The position numbers were made by a program, and so were the translations under genes. From Saccharopolyspora flava (lineage in GTDB: Bacteria > Actinomycetota > Actinomycetes > Mycobacteriales > Pseudonocardiaceae), in the NCBI RefSeq assembly GCF_900116135.1, contig NZ_FOZX01000006.1, positions 295,624 to 359,623 of the forward strand: a stretch of 64,000 nt of DNA, in the 5' to 3' direction. Under the pieces are notes generated by a model that did not search any database, was not told the origin of the DNA, and saw nothing but the letters and a program-made list of their open reading frames with translations. Shown here piece after piece: positions 19,584 to 30,751 of this stretch (position 1 is the stretch's first letter; the number at the start of each line of letters is the position of its first letter).

Positions 19584-20159
19584 CTATTCTCCCGGCTCTT
19601 CGGCGAATCGCGCCAGCACGCCGTTGGGGATGACGGCCTGCACGGCCTCGTGGAGGTTGAGGCCGAGGTCGTAGCCGCCGAGGACGTCGGGCAGCCAGGA
19701 GCCCGGGACGGTGCGGTAGCCCGGCCAGTCCTCCGGGACCCGGGAGGACGAGGTGCAGGCCGGGACGAGCGTGGTGCCGTCGGACATCTCGGCGGTGTAG
19801 ACGTTGCGGTCCTCGGCGGACGGCGCGTAGAGCATGACCTCACCGGCGAGGACGGCGCGCGGCAGGTCGTCCTCCGGGCGCTCGCCGTCGGCGATCTCGT
19901 CGAGGACGCGCTCCAGGTCGTTGGTGGGTTCCGGCCGGTGCAGCATCAGGTCCGAGGGGACGTACTGCTCGTTGAACTGGAACTCCTCGTCGATCTCGCC
20001 GTTCTCGTCGATGCGGTAGGCACCCACGACGCCCTCCGGCGGCATGTCGCCGTCCTCGTCCTGCGCGTAGCCGGGATCCGCGATGTACAGCCAGGTGTTC
20101 GGGTTCTCCTTGGCGTGCGCGCGCATCTCGTCGGTGATCGGCGGCGTCGGTTCGGTCAT
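19584..20159 (-). CDS. Type VII secretion system-associated protein, SseB-like
   Basis: A 191-residue acidic soluble protein. The N-terminal block (PITDEMRAHAKENPNTWLY, IADPGY, PPEGVVGAYRIDENGEID) matches the family annotated as type VII secretion system-associated. The C-terminal part (ERVLDEIADGE, GEVMLYAP, TTLVPACTSS) resembles an SseB-type domain. No ESX core gene is in this window, so the association is by family only. ATG 20159 is preceded by GGAGT; a longer in-frame start is unlikely. Confidence 0.7.
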   Translation of the reverse strand: MTEPTPPITDEMRAHAKENPNTWLYIADPGYAQDEDGDMPPEGVVGAYRIDENGEIDEEFQFNEQYVPSDLMLHRPEPTNDLERVLDEIADGERPEDDLPRAVLAGEVMLYAPSAEDRNVYTAEMSDGTTLVPACTSSSRVPEDWPGYRTVPGSWLPDVLGGYDLGLNLHEAVQAVIPNGVLARFAEEPGE

Positions 20160-20343
20160 GGGGTTCGAGACTCCGTTGCTCAGCTGGACAAAGAACACGC
20201 CCCGCATCTGCCGAGCGCTCCCGTTGAAGGGTCCCATTCTCGGCGCGGCGTGGTCCGAAGAGGTCAGTCCGCCGTTTTGAGGTGCCGTCTCGCCTGCTGA
20301 AGGGGGAGACTTGATTCCCGGGGCTTTCGGGGAGGGGTGCTCG

Positions 20344-20751
20344 ATGATCGGTCAGCGGGAAGCGTTGCGCATGTTCGGGTGCGAGGTCTTCGACCCGGCC
20401 GGGCAGCGCATCGGCATCGTGGGTCAGCTGTTCATCGACGACGACACCGAGCAACCCGCCTGGATCACGGTCCAAACCGGCCTGTTCGGCACCAACGAGA
20501 GCTTCGTGCCGCTCGACGGCGCCGCGTTCGACGGCGACACGCTGACGGTCTCGGTCGGCAAGGAGGCGGTGCGCCTGGCGCCGCACGTCGACCTGGAGCA
20601 GGGCGATCTGCCGCTGGCGACGGAGCGGGCGCTGTACCGGTACTACGGGATGACCTACGGCGTGGAGCCCGAGGACGAGTCCGAGCAGTCCGACGAGTAC
20701 GTCGAGTCGGTGCGCCTGCGGTTGCGGCGCTGGGTAGCGGCCACCCGCTAG
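20344..20751 (+). CDS. PRC-barrel-like small protein
   Basis: A 135-residue protein with a PRC-barrel-like beta core (MFGCEVFDPAGQRIGIVGQLFID, WITVQTGLFGTNESFVPL) and an acidic C-terminal tail with many Glu/Asp. Actinomycetes carry many such proteins of unknown stress-related role, often near envelope genes. ATG 20344 is favoured by the GGGGAGGGG stretch just upstream; a TTG 33 bases earlier is possible. It is divergent from the type VII-associated gene. Confidence 0.75.
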   Translation: MIGQREALRMFGCEVFDPAGQRIGIVGQLFIDDDTEQPAWITVQTGLFGTNESFVPLDGAAFDGDTLTVSVGKEAVRLAPHVDLEQGDLPLATERALYRYYGMTYGVEPEDESEQSDEYVESVRLRLRRWVAATR

Positions 20752-20785
20752 AGGGTCCACCCCCGTCGTTATATTGAGTACGGAC

Positions 20786-20809
20786 TGTTACCTCTACTTG
20801 CGGGTAACA
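20786..20809. promoter_or_regulatory. TGTTACC/GGTAACA inverted repeat
   Basis: Seven-base arms separated by 10 bases lie about 230 bases upstream of the subtilase. The TGTTAC half-site also appears in the palindrome at 54806-54822. Possible operator; function unknown. The rest of the 20752-21040 gap shows nothing else certain. Confidence 0.35.
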
Positions 20810-21040
20810 ACTGGGAAATCCGGCGATCGCCGTGCCGTTCGGCCCCTTGCGCGCGAGCCGGTTTCAGCTGCTCATTCCCGGTAGGACCGGGTTCATTGGG
20901 AATGCGTTAACCCCAACGTCCGATTGTGTGGCGCAAAATCGCCAACGTCGCCCATACGAGTGCACTCGCTGGTTACGTTCCGCTCTGAAACACCTCCGCT
21001 CGGCCCCACCCGAGCGGAACCGTTTGAAGGAGGGGAACGC

Positions 21041-22213
<1,173 letters not shown>

Positions 22214-22238
22214 TCGCGTGATGCGGTAGAGCGCCGTC

Positions 22239-22273
22239 GCGGGCCCTTCCTGAGCGCTTCAGGGAGGGCCCGC
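22239..22273 (+). terminator. Terminator of the subtilase gene
   Basis: A long GC-rich stem (arms GCGGGCCCTTCCTGA and its near-complement) with a short loop, 26 bases after the stop codon. Confidence 0.8.
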
Positions 22274-22483
22274 ACTGCATCGGCGCTGCTGCTTTCGGGG
22301 GTTCCGGGACTCCGCTGATCGGGCCACATGGCCTCATCGCCCGAGATGTCCGGCGAAAGTCGGTTCCGGCGGAGGTTCCCGGTGGATACGTTGCCAGAAG
22401 CAGGGGGAGCTCAGTGTCCATTGCGGTGCCCGCGCGACGACGTCGGGCAGGTGCCGCCGGGGCACATCGAGGAGGGATGTGCC

Positions 22484-23287
22484 GTGTTACCCGGATACAC
22501 CGAGGAACTGACCAAGGCGTCGACCGAGGTCGCGGAACCTCCGGGCGGGGAGCCGCCCGCACCGGAGCAGCTCAGCCAGCGCGCCGTGCAGGCGCAGGTC
22601 GCCTCGGTCACCCGAGCGGCCAAGGCGCAGGCGGGCAGCGGCGGAGTGCTGCAGGTGGTGCACGGGGCCAAGCGGGTCGGCTGGGCCGCCTACGAGCTCC
22701 AGGCCGGTGCCACGCACCTGGTCCAGGGCGTGGCCAAGCCGCCGTACGCCCAGACCGGAACGCTGGATTCGCTGGAGTCGCGCAAGCTCGCCGAGGGCGT
22801 GCGCTACCAGGTGCTCTACGACCGCTCGGCGCTGGCTCGGCCGCCGCAGCTGGACATCACCACCAAGCTCGTCGCGATGGGCGAGCAGGCGCGGGTGATC
22901 CACGTGGCGCCCACCAAGCTGATCATGGTGGACAACGAGATCGCGCTGCTGCCGCTCACGGTCACCGAGACCTCGGTGGAGAGCGCGGTGGTGGTGCGCA
23001 GCTCGGCGATGCTGGCGGCGATCGCCCGCATCTTCGAGGACCTGTGGCGCTACGCGGCGCCGTTCACGGCCAACCAGGACCTCGACGGCAACGAGCTGCG
23101 GCCCACCGAGGAGGAGCGGTGGATCCTGTCGCTGCTGGCCTCGGGCGCCACCGACGACACCATCGGCCGGCTGATGGGCTTCAGCGCTCGCACCGCGCAC
23201 CGCAGGGTGCGGGAGCTGATCGCGCGGCTGGGTGTCGAGACGCGGTTCCAGGCCGGGATGCAGGCGGTCAAGCTCGGCTGGCTGTGA
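22484..23287 (+). CDS. LuxR-type regulator with PLD-like sensor domain
   Basis: A roughly 267-residue transcription regulator. The C-terminal ~65 residues form a LuxR/GerE helix-turn-helix (PTEEERWILSLLASGATDDT, RRVRELIARLGVETR). The middle (YQVLYDRSALARPP, RVIHVAPTKLIMVDNEIALLPL) resembles the TrmB/PLD-like domain found in many actinomycete LuxR-type regulators lacking a receiver. GTG 22484 is the start, with GGAGGG 8 bases upstream. It lies downstream of the subtilase but after a terminator, so the link between them is only positional. Confidence 0.85.
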   Translation: MLPGYTEELTKASTEVAEPPGGEPPAPEQLSQRAVQAQVASVTRAAKAQAGSGGVLQVVHGAKRVGWAAYELQAGATHLVQGVAKPPYAQTGTLDSLESRKLAEGVRYQVLYDRSALARPPQLDITTKLVAMGEQARVIHVAPTKLIMVDNEIALLPLTVTETSVESAVVVRSSAMLAAIARIFEDLWRYAAPFTANQDLDGNELRPTEEERWILSLLASGATDDTIGRLMGFSARTAHRRVRELIARLGVETRFQAGMQAVKLGWL

Positions 23288-23433
23288 GGCCGGTCGGTCG
23301 CGTCTCGCAGGTGAATCGATCAGGCGCCTCGGTCCCGGTTCTGCACATCTGAGCACCGGCTCCGAGGCGCACGGTCGGCCTTCCCCTGGTCGCGCCTCGG
23401 TCTCGCGTTGCCGACGGCCGTGAGCACCGGACG

Positions 23434-23493
23434 GTTTTAGCCATCATTGACCATGATCGAAGTCCCGTTTGTCCGGTTAATTATGGCTAAAAC
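23434..23493. repeat. 60-nt palindromic intergenic element, copy 2
   Basis: The same length and terminal arms as copy 1 at 9091-9150, but in the opposite orientation (49 of 60 identical after reverse complementing). It lies 23 bases upstream of the sterol-carrier-family gene, between two genes on the same strand. Confidence 0.8.
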
Positions 23494-23515
23494 CGTCACG
23501 ACTAGACTTCCGCTC

Positions 23516-23905
23516 ATGGCGAAGCGCGGTGCGGTGGACCCCGGGGAGATGCGCGCGGCGGTCGCCGCCGTCCGCGACTGGCTCGACGACGCCGAGCGGC
23601 GCCCCGCCAGGCCCGAGCTCGCCAAGGCCGTGCGCCTGAGCCTGCGGACCCTGGAGCAGATCGCGCCCGGCAACAGCGTCGAGGTGCGGGTCCCGCCGTT
23701 CGCCGCCGTCCAGTGCGTCGAGGGGCCCCGGCACACGCGGGGGACCCCGCCGAACGTCGTCGAGACCGATCCGCGGACCTGGCTTCGGCTCGCCACCGGG
23801 CACCTGACCTGGTCCGATGCCGTCGAGGAAGGCCTGCTGAGCGCGTCGGGCTCGCGCTCCGACGTCTCCCAGTGGCTGCCCCTCGTCCGGGTGGACCAGG
23901 GCTGA
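23516..23905 (+). CDS. Conserved sterol-carrier-family protein
   Basis: A 129-residue actinobacterial protein usually annotated 'sterol carrier family protein' and typically found just upstream of purF, as here (corresponding to the Rv0807 position). The body is a small alpha/beta domain (RPELAKAVRLSLRTLEQIAPG, VEVRVPPFAAVQCVEGPRHTRG, WLRLATGHLTWSDAV). No ligand is known to me. ATG 23516 is chosen; upstream in-frame starts fall inside the 60-nt repeat. Confidence 0.82.
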   Translation: MAKRGAVDPGEMRAAVAAVRDWLDDAERRPARPELAKAVRLSLRTLEQIAPGNSVEVRVPPFAAVQCVEGPRHTRGTPPNVVETDPRTWLRLATGHLTWSDAVEEGLLSASGSRSDVSQWLPLVRVDQG

Positions 23906-23982
23906 AGCGGTGATCGGACGCTACGTGCGGTGATGAGATGGCGAACACGCTTCAGGTGGGGTTCGCCCAGGTTTCGGGCGTC

Positions 23983-23998
23983 TTACACTGAGGTGTAA
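23983..23998. promoter_or_regulatory. TTACAC-N4-GTGTAA palindrome upstream of purF
   Basis: A perfect 6-bp inverted repeat lies 29 bases upstream of the purF start codon. It could be an operator or overlap the -10 region. No bound protein is known. Confidence 0.4.
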
Positions 23999-24027
23999 CT
24001 CCGGCTCCGTCCTCCAGGGAGTTCTCG

Positions 24028-25635
24028 GTGGTCACCGACCGTCCGGCTAACGCCAGCACGACAACGGACCTTCCCTTCCCGACTTTCGACACCTCGGCCG
24101 AAGCCGTAGAGCGGGACATCCCCCGCGAAGAATGCGGTGTCTTCGGCGTGTGGGCCCCTGGCGAAGAAGTCGCCAAGCTCTCCTTCTACGGGCTCTACGC
24201 CCTCCAGCACCGAGGCCAGGAAGCCGCCGGCATCGCCGTCGGCGACGGGTCCCAGGTGGTCGTCTACAAGGATCTGGGCCTGGTCAGCCAGGTGTTCACC
24301 GAGCAGACGCTCGCCTCGCTGCACGGCCACGTCGCGGTGGGCCACTGCCGCTACTCCACGACCGGCGGCGGGTCCTGGGAGAACGCCCAGCCGACCTTCC
24401 GCACCACCGGTGCGGGCAGCGGCCTCGCGCTCGGCCACAACGGCAACCTGGTCAACACCGCCGAGCTGATGGACCGCGCGAGCGAGACCGGCACCCGGCT
24501 CGACGGCGGCAACCTGTCGTCCCCGGCCAACGGCTGCGACCGCGCCACCAGCGACTCCGACCTGGTCACCGGGATGCTCGCGGCCAAGGCCGCTGACATC
24601 GGCCTGGAGCAGGCCGCGATGGAGCTGTTCCCCACGGTCTCCGGCGCGTTCTCGATGGTCTTCTGCGACGAGGACACCCTCTACGCGGTGCGCGACCCGC
24701 AGGGGGTGCGGCCGCTGGTGCTGGGCCGCCTCGAACGCGGCTGGGTCGTGGCCAGCGAGACCGCGGCGCTGGACATCGTCGGCGCCTCGTTCGTCCGCGA
24801 GGTCGAGCCCGGTGAGCTGCTGGCCATCGACGCCGACGGGCTGCGCTCGCAGTCCTTCGCCAGCCCCAAGCCCAAGGGCTGCGTCTTCGAGTACGTCTAC
24901 CTGGCCCGCCCGGACACCACCATCTCCGGCCGCACGGTGCACGGCACCCGCGTCGAGATCGGCCGCCGCCTGGCCAAGGAGCACCCGGTCGACGCGGACC
25001 TGGTCATCCCGGTCCCCGAGTCGGGCACCCCGGCCGCGGTCGGCTACGCCCAGGCCTCCGGCATCCCGTACGGCAACGGCCTGGTGAAGAACTCCTACGT
25101 GGGCCGGACGTTCATCCAGCCCTCGCAGACGATCCGCCAGCTCGGCATCCGGCTCAAGCTCAACCCGCTGCGCGAGGTCATCCGCGGCAAGCGGCTCGTC
25201 GTGGTCGACGACTCCATCGTGCGCGGCAACACCCAGCGCGCGCTGGTGCGGATGCTGCGCGAGGCCGGGGCCGTCGAGGTGCACGTGCGGATCGCCTCGC
25301 CGCCGGTGAAGTGGCCGTGCTTCTACGGCATCGACTTCGCCTCCCGCGCGGAGCTGGTCGCCAACGGCCTCGACGACGACGGCGTGCGCCGCTCGATCGG
25401 CGCCGACAGCCTCGGGTACGTCTCGCTGGACGGTCTGATCGCCGCCACCGAGCAGCCCCGCACCCGGCTGTGCGCGGCGTGCTTCGACGGCGAGTACCCG
25501 ATCCCGCTGCCCGACGACGCGCGGATCGGCAAGTACCTGCTGGAAGGCCTCGGCAACGAGCGCGGCGTGGCTGGACCGGCCGAGCCCGTGCTGCCCAGCG
25601 GTTACGGCGCGGAAGACGCGCTGCAACGGCCCTGA
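24028..25635 (+). CDS. purF: Amidophosphoribosyltransferase
   Basis: The first committed enzyme of purine synthesis, making phosphoribosylamine from PRPP and glutamine. The 535-residue precursor has an N-terminal propeptide removed before the nucleophile C36 (EECGVFGV), a glutaminase domain with HRGQEAAG, and a phosphoribosyltransferase domain with the PRPP motif VVVDDSIVRGNT. C-terminal Cys residues (RTRLCAACFDGEYPI) may be ligands of the Fe-S cluster common in actinobacterial PurF. GTG 24028 is the start. It forms a pair with purM 82 bases downstream. Confidence 0.96.
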   Translation: MVTDRPANASTTTDLPFPTFDTSAEAVERDIPREECGVFGVWAPGEEVAKLSFYGLYALQHRGQEAAGIAVGDGSQVVVYKDLGLVSQVFTEQTLASLHGHVAVGHCRYSTTGGGSWENAQPTFRTTGAGSGLALGHNGNLVNTAELMDRASETGTRLDGGNLSSPANGCDRATSDSDLVTGMLAAKAADIGLEQAAMELFPTVSGAFSMVFCDEDTLYAVRDPQGVRPLVLGRLERGWVVASETAALDIVGASFVREVEPGELLAIDADGLRSQSFASPKPKGCVFEYVYLARPDTTISGRTVHGTRVEIGRRLAKEHPVDADLVIPVPESGTPAAVGYAQASGIPYGNGLVKNSYVGRTFIQPSQTIRQLGIRLKLNPLREVIRGKRLVVVDDSIVRGNTQRALVRMLREAGAVEVHVRIASPPVKWPCFYGIDFASRAELVANGLDDDGVRRSIGADSLGYVSLDGLIAATEQPRTRLCAACFDGEYPIPLPDDARIGKYLLEGLGNERGVAGPAEPVLPSGYGAEDALQRP

Positions 25636-25717
25636 CCTCGCCGTCGCCGCGTAGCGTTGGCCGTGCCAGGATTGCGCGTCCGGCGAATCGCAAATCGCAC
25701 TAGATGTGGAGCCAGTC

Positions 25718-26830
<1,113 letters not shown>

Positions 26831-26838
26831 CCCTTCGG

Positions 26839-26887
26839 GAACGAAAAGCCGCAGCGCTCTCCTCGGGTGCTGCGGCTTTTCGCGTTC
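26839..26887 (+). terminator. purM terminator
   Basis: A long stem containing AAAAGCCGCAGC and its complement, ending in a TTTT run on the plus strand. Classic intrinsic form. Confidence 0.88.
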
Positions 26888-27336
26888 TGAGCAAGGTAAC
26901 CACGACTCAAGAGAAGTAGAGCCGGGTCGTGCGGGCCGCCTCTCGGCGGGTGGCACTGCAAGGCTCCAGCCGGACGGTATTCCAAGCAGGCGATAGTTGG
27001 AGCCCGGGGGCACGCGCACGACGCCGGCACCCTGAACAACGAAGGAGGGCCGCCGAGGATTCCCGGGACGCCGACGATCACCCGTTGGAGGGTCCGATCT
27101 CGTCCGGTCCGACGCAGCACGAGGGGCGGTGCGGGAGTTGATCCCGCACCGCCCCTCGGCGCTCGTTCATGTCCAGTCCCGGTTTCCCGGGTGTGTCGCA
27201 GACGTGAGTGGCGCCGCCGGTTCGTCACCGGCGACGCCATTCACCTCGTGCTGCTCTGGTGGGTCCTGCGAGCTAAGCGACGCACTCCGCCCTCGAACGA
27301 ACAGCGTTCAACCGCTGTTCTCGCTGGAGGAGTGCG
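26888..27336. other. 449-base gap with a strong hairpin at 27121-27157
   Basis: No gene is convincing here. The notable feature is a perfect 16-bp stem, 5-nt loop hairpin at 27121-27157 (arms beginning GAGGGGCGGTGCGGGA), with a smaller CGCCGG/CCGGCG hairpin at about 27212-27235. The large hairpin could end transcription of the minus-strand DUF3073 gene or belong to a small RNA. Confidence 0.5.
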
Positions 27337-27525
27337 TCAACGTCGACCGTAGTCGTAGTCGTCGTACCCGTCGTCGTGCGAGTCATCGCGGTCTTCGCTG
27401 GACCACTCGCCGGACTCCGAGGTCGACAGCTCGCGCTGCAGAGCCTCGATGTCCATGGACGGGGAACTGTACTTAAGCTCGCGGGCCACCTTCGTCTGCT
27501 TGGCCTTAGCCCGGCCGCGCCCCAT
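27337..27525 (-). CDS. DUF3073 small protein
   Basis: A 62-residue protein with the conserved basic start MGRGRAKAKQTKVARELKYSS broken here as MGRGRAKAKQTK and VARELKYSS, followed by an acidic Tyr/Asp/Arg tail. The family is near universal in actinobacteria and sits beside purM (Rv0810c in M. tuberculosis), but has no known function. ATG 27525 has a GAGGGGG site 8 bases upstream. It diverges from the 27763 gene. Confidence 0.9.
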   Translation of the reverse strand: MGRGRAKAKQTKVARELKYSSPSMDIEALQRELSTSESGEWSSEDRDDSHDDGYDDYDYGRR

Positions 27526-27762
27526 GGCTCGACCCCCTCGCACAGGGTGTGCGGGGCGGACAGGGGAAAGCCGGCCCCGCATGATCTCGACAACTTTTCC
27601 TGTAACTACCGTACCGTGTCGAGGCGGTTGAACGCGACGTGGTGCCGCGAGTTGGCGGTCGTGTCTTGGGTGATGTGCCCCTCGCCCGTTCCGATCACCC
27701 TCCCGGCGGGCTCCGGAGGGGGTCGCGAGTCGGGCGAAGCGCCTAGTGGCGGGCATGACACC

Positions 27763-28650
27763 ATGCTCGCTGTGCCAGAGCCGTTCGTCGCCTACCTGAG
27801 GGTCTACGAGCCCCTGTCGTCGTTCGAGTCACCGCTGCGCGAGGAAGTCGAGGCGGCGGTGGAACGCGGGTCCGTGGACCCGTTCGACGCGGGGTTGTGG
27901 GAGCAGCACCTGTGGCTGCGCAGCCAGCTGGCCGCGCCTCCCCGGCTGCTGCCCGGTGAGAACGCGGACGGCGAGGTCCAAGGCGTCGGCGGAGTCCTCG
28001 TGCTGGACCCGAAGGAGGTCCCGACCGCCCCGGCGGCCACCGTCGGCCCCGGGCCGCTGGTGTGCCCGCTGGACGTGCGCGGGCGCGCAGCCGCGGCCCT
28101 GGTCGGGTTCCTCGGCGACGCGGACGTCCCGCTGCGCACGGCGGCCCTGCCGGAGTCGGTGGAGAAGGCCCGCACCCGCGCGGGCGCGGTGGTCAGCGAG
28201 CTCGGCGGCGACGCCGTGCACGTGCTGTCGTCGACCTGGACGGTCCCGCTGCCCTGGTTCGTCGTCGTCGACCCGACCGAGCGCTGCGTGTTCACCGAAC
28301 CCGAGCGGCGCCGGGTCTGCTGGCGGGTCGCCATGGCCGACGCCCGCCGCCGCGTCGCCCGCGCCCACTCGGTGTCGCAGCAGTCGATCGGCGAGGACGG
28401 CCCGACCCGGATCCTCAAGGAGACCGGGCGCTGGCTGGAGCGGTTCCACCCGCACAGCGCCGTCGAGCTCGACTACGGCGGGCTCGTGCAGCTCATGACC
28501 CAGGACGACCTCGACGCCGACACCTCGGCCGAGGACGTCCACGCCATCGTCGACGCCATGGAGGCCGACGACGCGGAAGAGGTAGGCACCCGCTACGAGC
28601 AGCTCCGGGACTTCTGGTCCGAGTTCGCCTCTCGGGAGCACCACAACTGA
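27763..28650 (+). CDS. Conserved actinobacterial protein, unknown function
   Basis: A 295-residue soluble protein. Its opening (VPEPFVAYLRVYEPLSSFE) and later segments (LDVRGRAAAALVGFLGD, STWTVPLPWFVVVDPTERC, CWRVAMADARRRVARAH, LKETGRWLERFHPHSAVELDYG) look like a conserved actinomycete family rather than a random frame. I recognise no catalytic motif. The acidic C-terminus (EADDAEEVG) ends in a helix. ATG 27763 is used; codon use is normal for the region. It converges with the methyltransferase, with a palindrome array between. Confidence 0.65.
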   Translation: MLAVPEPFVAYLRVYEPLSSFESPLREEVEAAVERGSVDPFDAGLWEQHLWLRSQLAAPPRLLPGENADGEVQGVGGVLVLDPKEVPTAPAATVGPGPLVCPLDVRGRAAAALVGFLGDADVPLRTAALPESVEKARTRAGAVVSELGGDAVHVLSSTWTVPLPWFVVVDPTERCVFTEPERRRVCWRVAMADARRRVARAHSVSQQSIGEDGPTRILKETGRWLERFHPHSAVELDYGGLVQLMTQDDLDADTSAEDVHAIVDAMEADDAEEVGTRYEQLRDFWSEFASREHHN

Positions 28651-28714
28651 TCCGTGGTCTTCTGATCCGTGGTCTTCGCACCGCCGGTTCCACGCGCACC
28701 CGCGTCCGAACCCG

Positions 28715-28828
28715 GATTACTCCGGTAATCGGGAACCCGATTACGGCGGTAATCCGTGTTCGGACGCCCGGGGCACCTTCGGGACCCGGAATACCGCCGT
28801 AATCCGTTCACCGAATACCGGAGTAATC
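28715..28828. repeat. Four 16-nt palindromes in mirrored 24-nt-period pairs
   Basis: Units start at 28715, 28739, 28789 and 28813, that is two pairs each 24 apart, separated by a GGGGCACC-type centre. The first pair (centres TCCG, GGCG) is the reverse complement in order of the second, so the whole element is also a long inverted repeat. It matches the array at 13902-14013 and again lies between convergent genes. Confidence 0.85.
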
Positions 28829-28860
28829 CGTCACCACCCGGGGTCGGGACGGGTGCGGGG

Positions 28861-29667
28861 TCAGGGGTGGCAGCGGATTTCTCCGTTGAGGACTGCGAAC
28901 CAGCCTTCCGGGGCGTCCCGCCAGGTGTGCCAGGCGGTGGCGAGGGATTCGAGCTCGTCCGCGGTGGTCAGGCCGTAGGAGATCGCCTGGGTGGCGAAGG
29001 CGGAGCGGCGGATGCGGTCCGCCCAGAGGTCGCCCCACCAGGTGCGCTCCTCGGGCGTGTCGTAGCACCAGGCCGAGGCCGTGCACTCGATCTCGGTGAA
29101 ACCCGCCCGCAGCGCCCAGGTCTTGAGGTACCTGCCGCCGTCCGGGAAGGCCTCGTTGCGGTGCGCGACCGCGCGGTAGAGCTCCAGCCAGCGGTCCAGG
29201 CCGGGGTTGTCCGGGGACCAGCGCATCCCGCCGTAGTCGGCGTCGCGGGCCGCGACGATGCCGCCCGGCCGGCACACCCGGCGCATCTCGCGCAGCGCGG
29301 CGACCGGGTCGGTGAGGTGCTGCAGGACCTGGTGGGCGTGCACGACGTCGAAGGAGTCGTCGGCGTAGGGCAGCCGGTAGACGTCGGCGGTCTCGAACTC
29401 GACGTTGCCGACGCCGCGCTCGGCAGCGGCGGCGCGGGAGATCGCCAGCGGGTCCTCGACGTTGTCGATGCCCAGGACCCGGCCCGGTGCGACGCGCTCG
29501 GCGAAGTCCAGGGTGATCGTCCCCGGCCCGCAGCCCACGTCCAGCACCTCGACGCCGGGCCGGAGGTCGCCGAGCAGGTAGCCGGCGGAGTTCTCGGCCG
29601 TCCGCCACCGGTGCGACCGCAGCACGCTCTCGTGGTGCCCGTGCGTGTAGGTGTCCTGAGCACTCAT
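28861..29667 (-). CDS. Class I SAM-dependent methyltransferase
   Basis: A 268-residue Rossmann-fold methyltransferase of the UbiE/COQ5-like type. Motif I is VLDVGCGPGTITLDFA (about residues 40-56), with ADVYRLPYADDSFDVVHAHQVL as motifs II-III and LREMRRVCRPGGIVAARD after. The C-terminal Trp-rich region (WCYDTPEERTWWGDLW) probably forms the substrate lid. No neighbour points to a substrate. ATG 29667 is the start. Confidence 0.9.
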   Translation of the reverse strand: MSAQDTYTHGHHESVLRSHRWRTAENSAGYLLGDLRPGVEVLDVGCGPGTITLDFAERVAPGRVLGIDNVEDPLAISRAAAAERGVGNVEFETADVYRLPYADDSFDVVHAHQVLQHLTDPVAALREMRRVCRPGGIVAARDADYGGMRWSPDNPGLDRWLELYRAVAHRNEAFPDGGRYLKTWALRAGFTEIECTASAWCYDTPEERTWWGDLWADRIRRSAFATQAISYGLTTADELESLATAWHTWRDAPEGWFAVLNGEIRCHP

Positions 29668-29767
29668 CGCTCACCATCCCGAGATGTGGGAGTTCCGTTC
29701 CGGAATATGAGCGTATCGCGAACGAGTTGCTGGTGAGAAGCTTTCAGGGGCGAATGATTCCGAACGC

Positions 29768-29819
29768 ACCAAAGGCCAGGTCCCCGACTTCCATCGAAAT
29801 CGGGGACCTGGCCTTTGGT
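29768..29819 (-). terminator. Terminator of the asparaginase operon
   Basis: A perfect 20-bp stem (arm starting ACCAAAGGCCAGGTCCCCGA) with a 12-nt loop, 15 bases after the asparaginase stop on the minus strand. Confidence 0.8.
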
Positions 29820-29833
29820 GGAGATCGCGCGGA

Positions 29834-30751
29834 TCAGTCCAGGGCGCCGGGGATGAGGCGGACCGCGCCGACCGGCTCGCCGCCGCCCAGGACGGGGATC
29901 TCGGCGAGGTCGGAGACGCCCTCGACGCCGAGGCGGGAGAGCAGGCCGGTGGCGATGGGCAGGCGCGGGCGGTCGGCGCCGTCGGCGATCTTGATCGCGG
30001 CCGCGTGCCCGTCCGGCAGCGCGAACGCGAACACGCCCTCGGCGCCGATCTTGCTGATCAGGCCGGGGACCGCGCCCATCAGCCGGGTGTCCTCCCGGTC
30101 GGTGCCCGCGACCAGCCACGGGTGCTCGTGCATCGCGTCCCCGACCGGCGTGCCGACGAGCCGCTGGAACACCCGGGCCAGCCCGGTCAACGAGATCGCG
30201 AACAGCGGGGCGCCGCAGCCGTCCACCGCCGTGTTCGACAGCGGCTCACCCGCCAGCTCGACCACCGTCTCGGCGATCGCGACCTGCAGCGGGTGCTTCG
30301 GGTCCAGGTAGTCGGCCGTCGACCAGCCGTTGATCACGCAGGTCGCCAGCATCGCGGCGTGCTTGCCGGAGCAGTTCATCGCGATCCGCCGCTCCACCGA
30401 CACCCCGCGGCGCGCCTCGGCGCCGAGCGGCAGGTCCGGCGGGCACCGCAGGTCGTCCTCGGTCAGCGAGTAGCGGGCCAGCAGCTCGCCGACGCGGCGC
30501 ACGTGATCGGCCTCGCCGCTGTGCGACGCGGCCGCCAGGGCCAGGTCGGCGGCGGGGAGTTCGAGCCCGCAGCGCAGCATCCCGGCCGCCTGGGCGGGTT
30601 TCAGCGAGGAGCGCGGGTACATCGGAGCGGTCGCGTCACCCAGCGAGAGCAGGGGCGCACCGTCCGGATCGATCATCACCACCGAGCCGTGGTGCAGGCC
30701 TTCCCGAAGTCCACTTCGGACGATCTCGACGAGTGGAACAGGTTGGATCAA
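29834..30751 (-). CDS. L-asparaginase, Rhizobium type II-like family
   Basis: A 305-residue member of the thermolabile L-asparaginase family (pfam06089 type), which resembles class A beta-lactamase-like enzymes rather than AnsA/AnsB. Diagnostic segments are VEIVRSGLREGLHHGSVV, PRSSLKPAQA (the Ser-Ser-x-Lys pair), HSGEADHVRRV, MNCSGKHAAML and DGCGAPLFA with conserved Cys residues. It hydrolyses asparagine to aspartate and ammonia. Its TTG start codon overlaps the stop of rsiG (TTGA), so the two are translationally coupled. Confidence 0.88.
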   Translation of the reverse strand: MIQPVPLVEIVRSGLREGLHHGSVVMIDPDGAPLLSLGDATAPMYPRSSLKPAQAAGMLRCGLELPAADLALAAASHSGEADHVRRVGELLARYSLTEDDLRCPPDLPLGAEARRGVSVERRIAMNCSGKHAAMLATCVINGWSTADYLDPKHPLQVAIAETVVELAGEPLSNTAVDGCGAPLFAISLTGLARVFQRLVGTPVGDAMHEHPWLVAGTDREDTRLMGAVPGLISKIGAEGVFAFALPDGHAAAIKIADGADRPRLPIATGLLSRLGVEGVSDLAEIPVLGGGEPVGAVRLIPGALD

